NCBI RefSeq assembly: GCF_019510245.1
Contig: NZ_JAEKKT010000121.1
Coordinates: 41,983-105,982 of the forward strand
Reading direction: 5' to 3'
DNA: 64,000 nucleotides
Source of the DNA: Streptomyces sp.
GTDB taxonomy: Bacteria > Actinomycetota > Actinomycetes > Streptomycetales > Streptomycetaceae
In this document: positions 62,780 through 64,000 of the stretch, piece by piece
How the letters are laid out: each line of letters begins with the position of its first letter
Numbering within the stretch: position 1 is the stretch's first letter
Program-made: the position numbers and the translations under genes
The notes under the pieces: model-generated
Database searches by the model: none
What the model saw: the letters and a program-made list of their open reading frames with translations, nothing else
What the model was told of the DNA's origin: nothing

Positions 62780-63858
62780 AGCAGCCGTGCTCCCCCCGCA
62801 TAGCCCGACATCGCATTCACCGAGTCCAGCCGTACGACGGTGCCCGGCCGTGCGGCGTTGATCATTTGACCGCTGCCCGCGTAAATGCCGACGTGGTAGA
62901 TCGTGGAGTCGCGCCCGGGGGCGTAGGCGAAGAAGACGAGGTCGCCTGGCTTGAGGGCGCCTGTACCAAGGCTCGCGGGGATCCGCTGGCCGGCACCGGC
63001 CTGCGTGGCCGCGGTGCGCGGCAAGGTGATACCGGCCCGGGCGTACACGTATAGCGTCAGCCCCGAGCAGTCGAAGCCCTCGATGGTCGCGCCGCTCTTG
63101 CCGCTGGGCTAGCAGCAGATGCCGTACGACTTGCCGCTCGCGTTGCCGCCGCCCCACGAATAGGGCACGCCCCGCTGGGAGAGCGCCGCCTCAAGGACGG
63201 TACGGACGGTCCCGGAGACGCCTCTCAGATCGGGGTCCTTGGCGGCCGCGGTGTACTGGTCGATCCAGCCCAGTACGTCGGCGGCATACGCGCTGGAGTC
63301 GTTGTACTCCAGCAGCGCCGCCTCGAGCTGGGCTCGCTGGGTGAGGTCACGGCCGGCTCCGCAGATGTAGACCGCGGCGCCGAGCGCGGCGTCGTCGGCG
63401 TTCTGCGGGTCGGCGCCCTTGTCGCCGTTGCCGTCCTCGCCGATCGACGCCCACGTGGATGGCAGGAACTGGAAGGGGCCGACCGCGCGTTCCCCGTTCG
63501 CTGTGCCGTCCCAGCGGCCGTGGTCGGTGTCCGCGACGACGGCCGTGTTGCCGCCCTGGCCGGACCCGTTGAGGAGTACGCCGTAGATCGGTGGGCGGAT
63601 GTCGCCGTTCTCGGCGATCGTGTGGCCGATGGCGTGGTTCGACTCGACTCTGGCGATTCCGGCGAGGATCGGCCAGCGCATCCCCTGGCACTTGGGCACA
63701 TAGGTGCCGACCTGCTGGACGGCTTTCTTGTAGGCGGTGAGCATGCGCGGCGGGATGTCTGCGGCGCTGCCGCCCTCAGCGATCCCGCCGGTGTCCGCGT
63801 TCGTCTTGAGCGCGACGTAGGCGCTGATGGCGTTGCCTACTGGTACGGCACAGCACAC
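62776..63858 (-). pseudogene. Lytic transglycosylase/NlpC-P60 peptidase split by an in-frame amber codon
   Basis: The N-terminal 249 codons encode a transglycosylase domain with WPILAGIARVESNHAIGHTI (catalytic Glu in ARVESN) and AVGPFQFLPSTWASIGEDGN. After RGVPYSWGGGNASGKSYGIC a TAG at 63109-63111 stops translation. The same frame then continues as SGKSGATIEGFDCSGLTLYV (catalytic Cys) to IYHVGIYAGSGQMINAARPG (catalytic His) and the stop at 62776. No other frame is disturbed. The 5' end is also abnormal: only the end of the membrane helix (CCAVPVGNAISAYVAL) remains after a GTG with no RBS. Confidence 0.75.
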
Positions 63859-64000
63859 GGCGGGCCGGGGTGGGGGTATGAACGGGTACGGGGTGGGGTC
63901 TGGTGGTTCCCGGTGTGTGGTTGGGGGGTGGGGTTGTGGGGGTGTGGTTCTTATCGTGGTGGGCTGAGTTCGAGCAGCCGAGTGGTGTGAGGGGGCGGGT
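63859..64000. other. G/T-rich low-complexity DNA at the right edge
   Basis: On the plus strand this stretch is dominated by G and T, with many runs such as GGGGTGGGGG and GGTTGGGGGGTGGGG, unlike anything else in the window. It replaces the expected 5' end of the transglycosylase gene. It has no gene and could form G-quadruplexes. Confidence 0.5.

Noticed and set aside
1..64000. tRNA or rRNA genes
   Set aside because: GGTTCGA-like words at 2608, 2626 and elsewhere lie in coding or spacer DNA without cloverleaf arms.
1..64000. CRISPR arrays
   Set aside because: No regularly spaced repeat with unique spacers was seen; the short direct repeats found have two copies only.

Overview
The window is high-GC actinobacterial DNA and almost certainly from a Streptomyces chromosome. 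Codon third positions are nearly all G or C, GTG and TTG starts are common, genes overlap by ATGA or GTGA, and many products match families I know mainly from Streptomyces (DUF3159, DUF6343, MEDS-domain stress proteins, CeoB/CeoC).

Positions 1-9131 look like conserved core. They hold the 3' part of kdpD, kdpE, an OB-fold protein, a DUF3159 membrane protein, the CeoB/CeoC potassium-channel regulators, a 31-residue membrane peptide, a KimA-like APC permease and a TrmA-type RNA methyltransferase. The run from OB-fold to methyltransferase has the order I recall from the Mycobacterium tuberculosis Rv2689c-Rv2694c region. Potassium homeostasis is the theme, and a kup gene appears later at 41.3 kb.

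From 9.1 to about 29 kb the DNA looks acquired or reshuffled. It carries an FMN glutamate-synthase-like protein, PoxB, a SigB/F-type sigma factor, CsbD, a purine salvage set (two NCS2 permeases, one broken; an amidohydrolase; an IPNS-like oxygenase), a truncated tyrosine integrase, and a fructose-type sugar locus (PfkB kinase and LacI, divergent from an ABC transporter and aldose epimerase). Imperfect copies of the 3' end of the methyltransferase gene occur near both edges.

From 29 to 45.7 kb stress and RNA functions dominate: a MEDS/STAS/HATPase partner-switching set, a cold-shock protein and DEAD-box helicase, a CBS protein, a MerR-type regulator, RNase J, Kup, and a two-component system. 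Between these genes lie many relics: BrkB, phospholipase D, DoxX, IS30 and IS701 transposases, spermidine synthase-like and P-type ATPase fragments.

From 45.8 to 56 kb there is a DUF4956-VTC-PAP2 operon next to the two-component genes, a secreted subtilase, a 1096-residue SF1 helicase fused to a PLD nuclease (a likely anti-phage defence gene of type II Mokosh architecture), a TetR regulator, a broken NAD(P)-binding reductase, and DUF1264 and DUF6343 genes.

From 56.6 kb to the end, all on the minus strand, is a decaying conjugative or Tad-like element: a truncated CpaF, CpaE-like and SAF proteins, a split secreted protein, a lipoprotein, a truncated VirD4/TraG-like ATPase, and a transglycosylase/NlpC-P60 gene interrupted by an amber codon. 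I found no tRNA, rRNA or CRISPR array.
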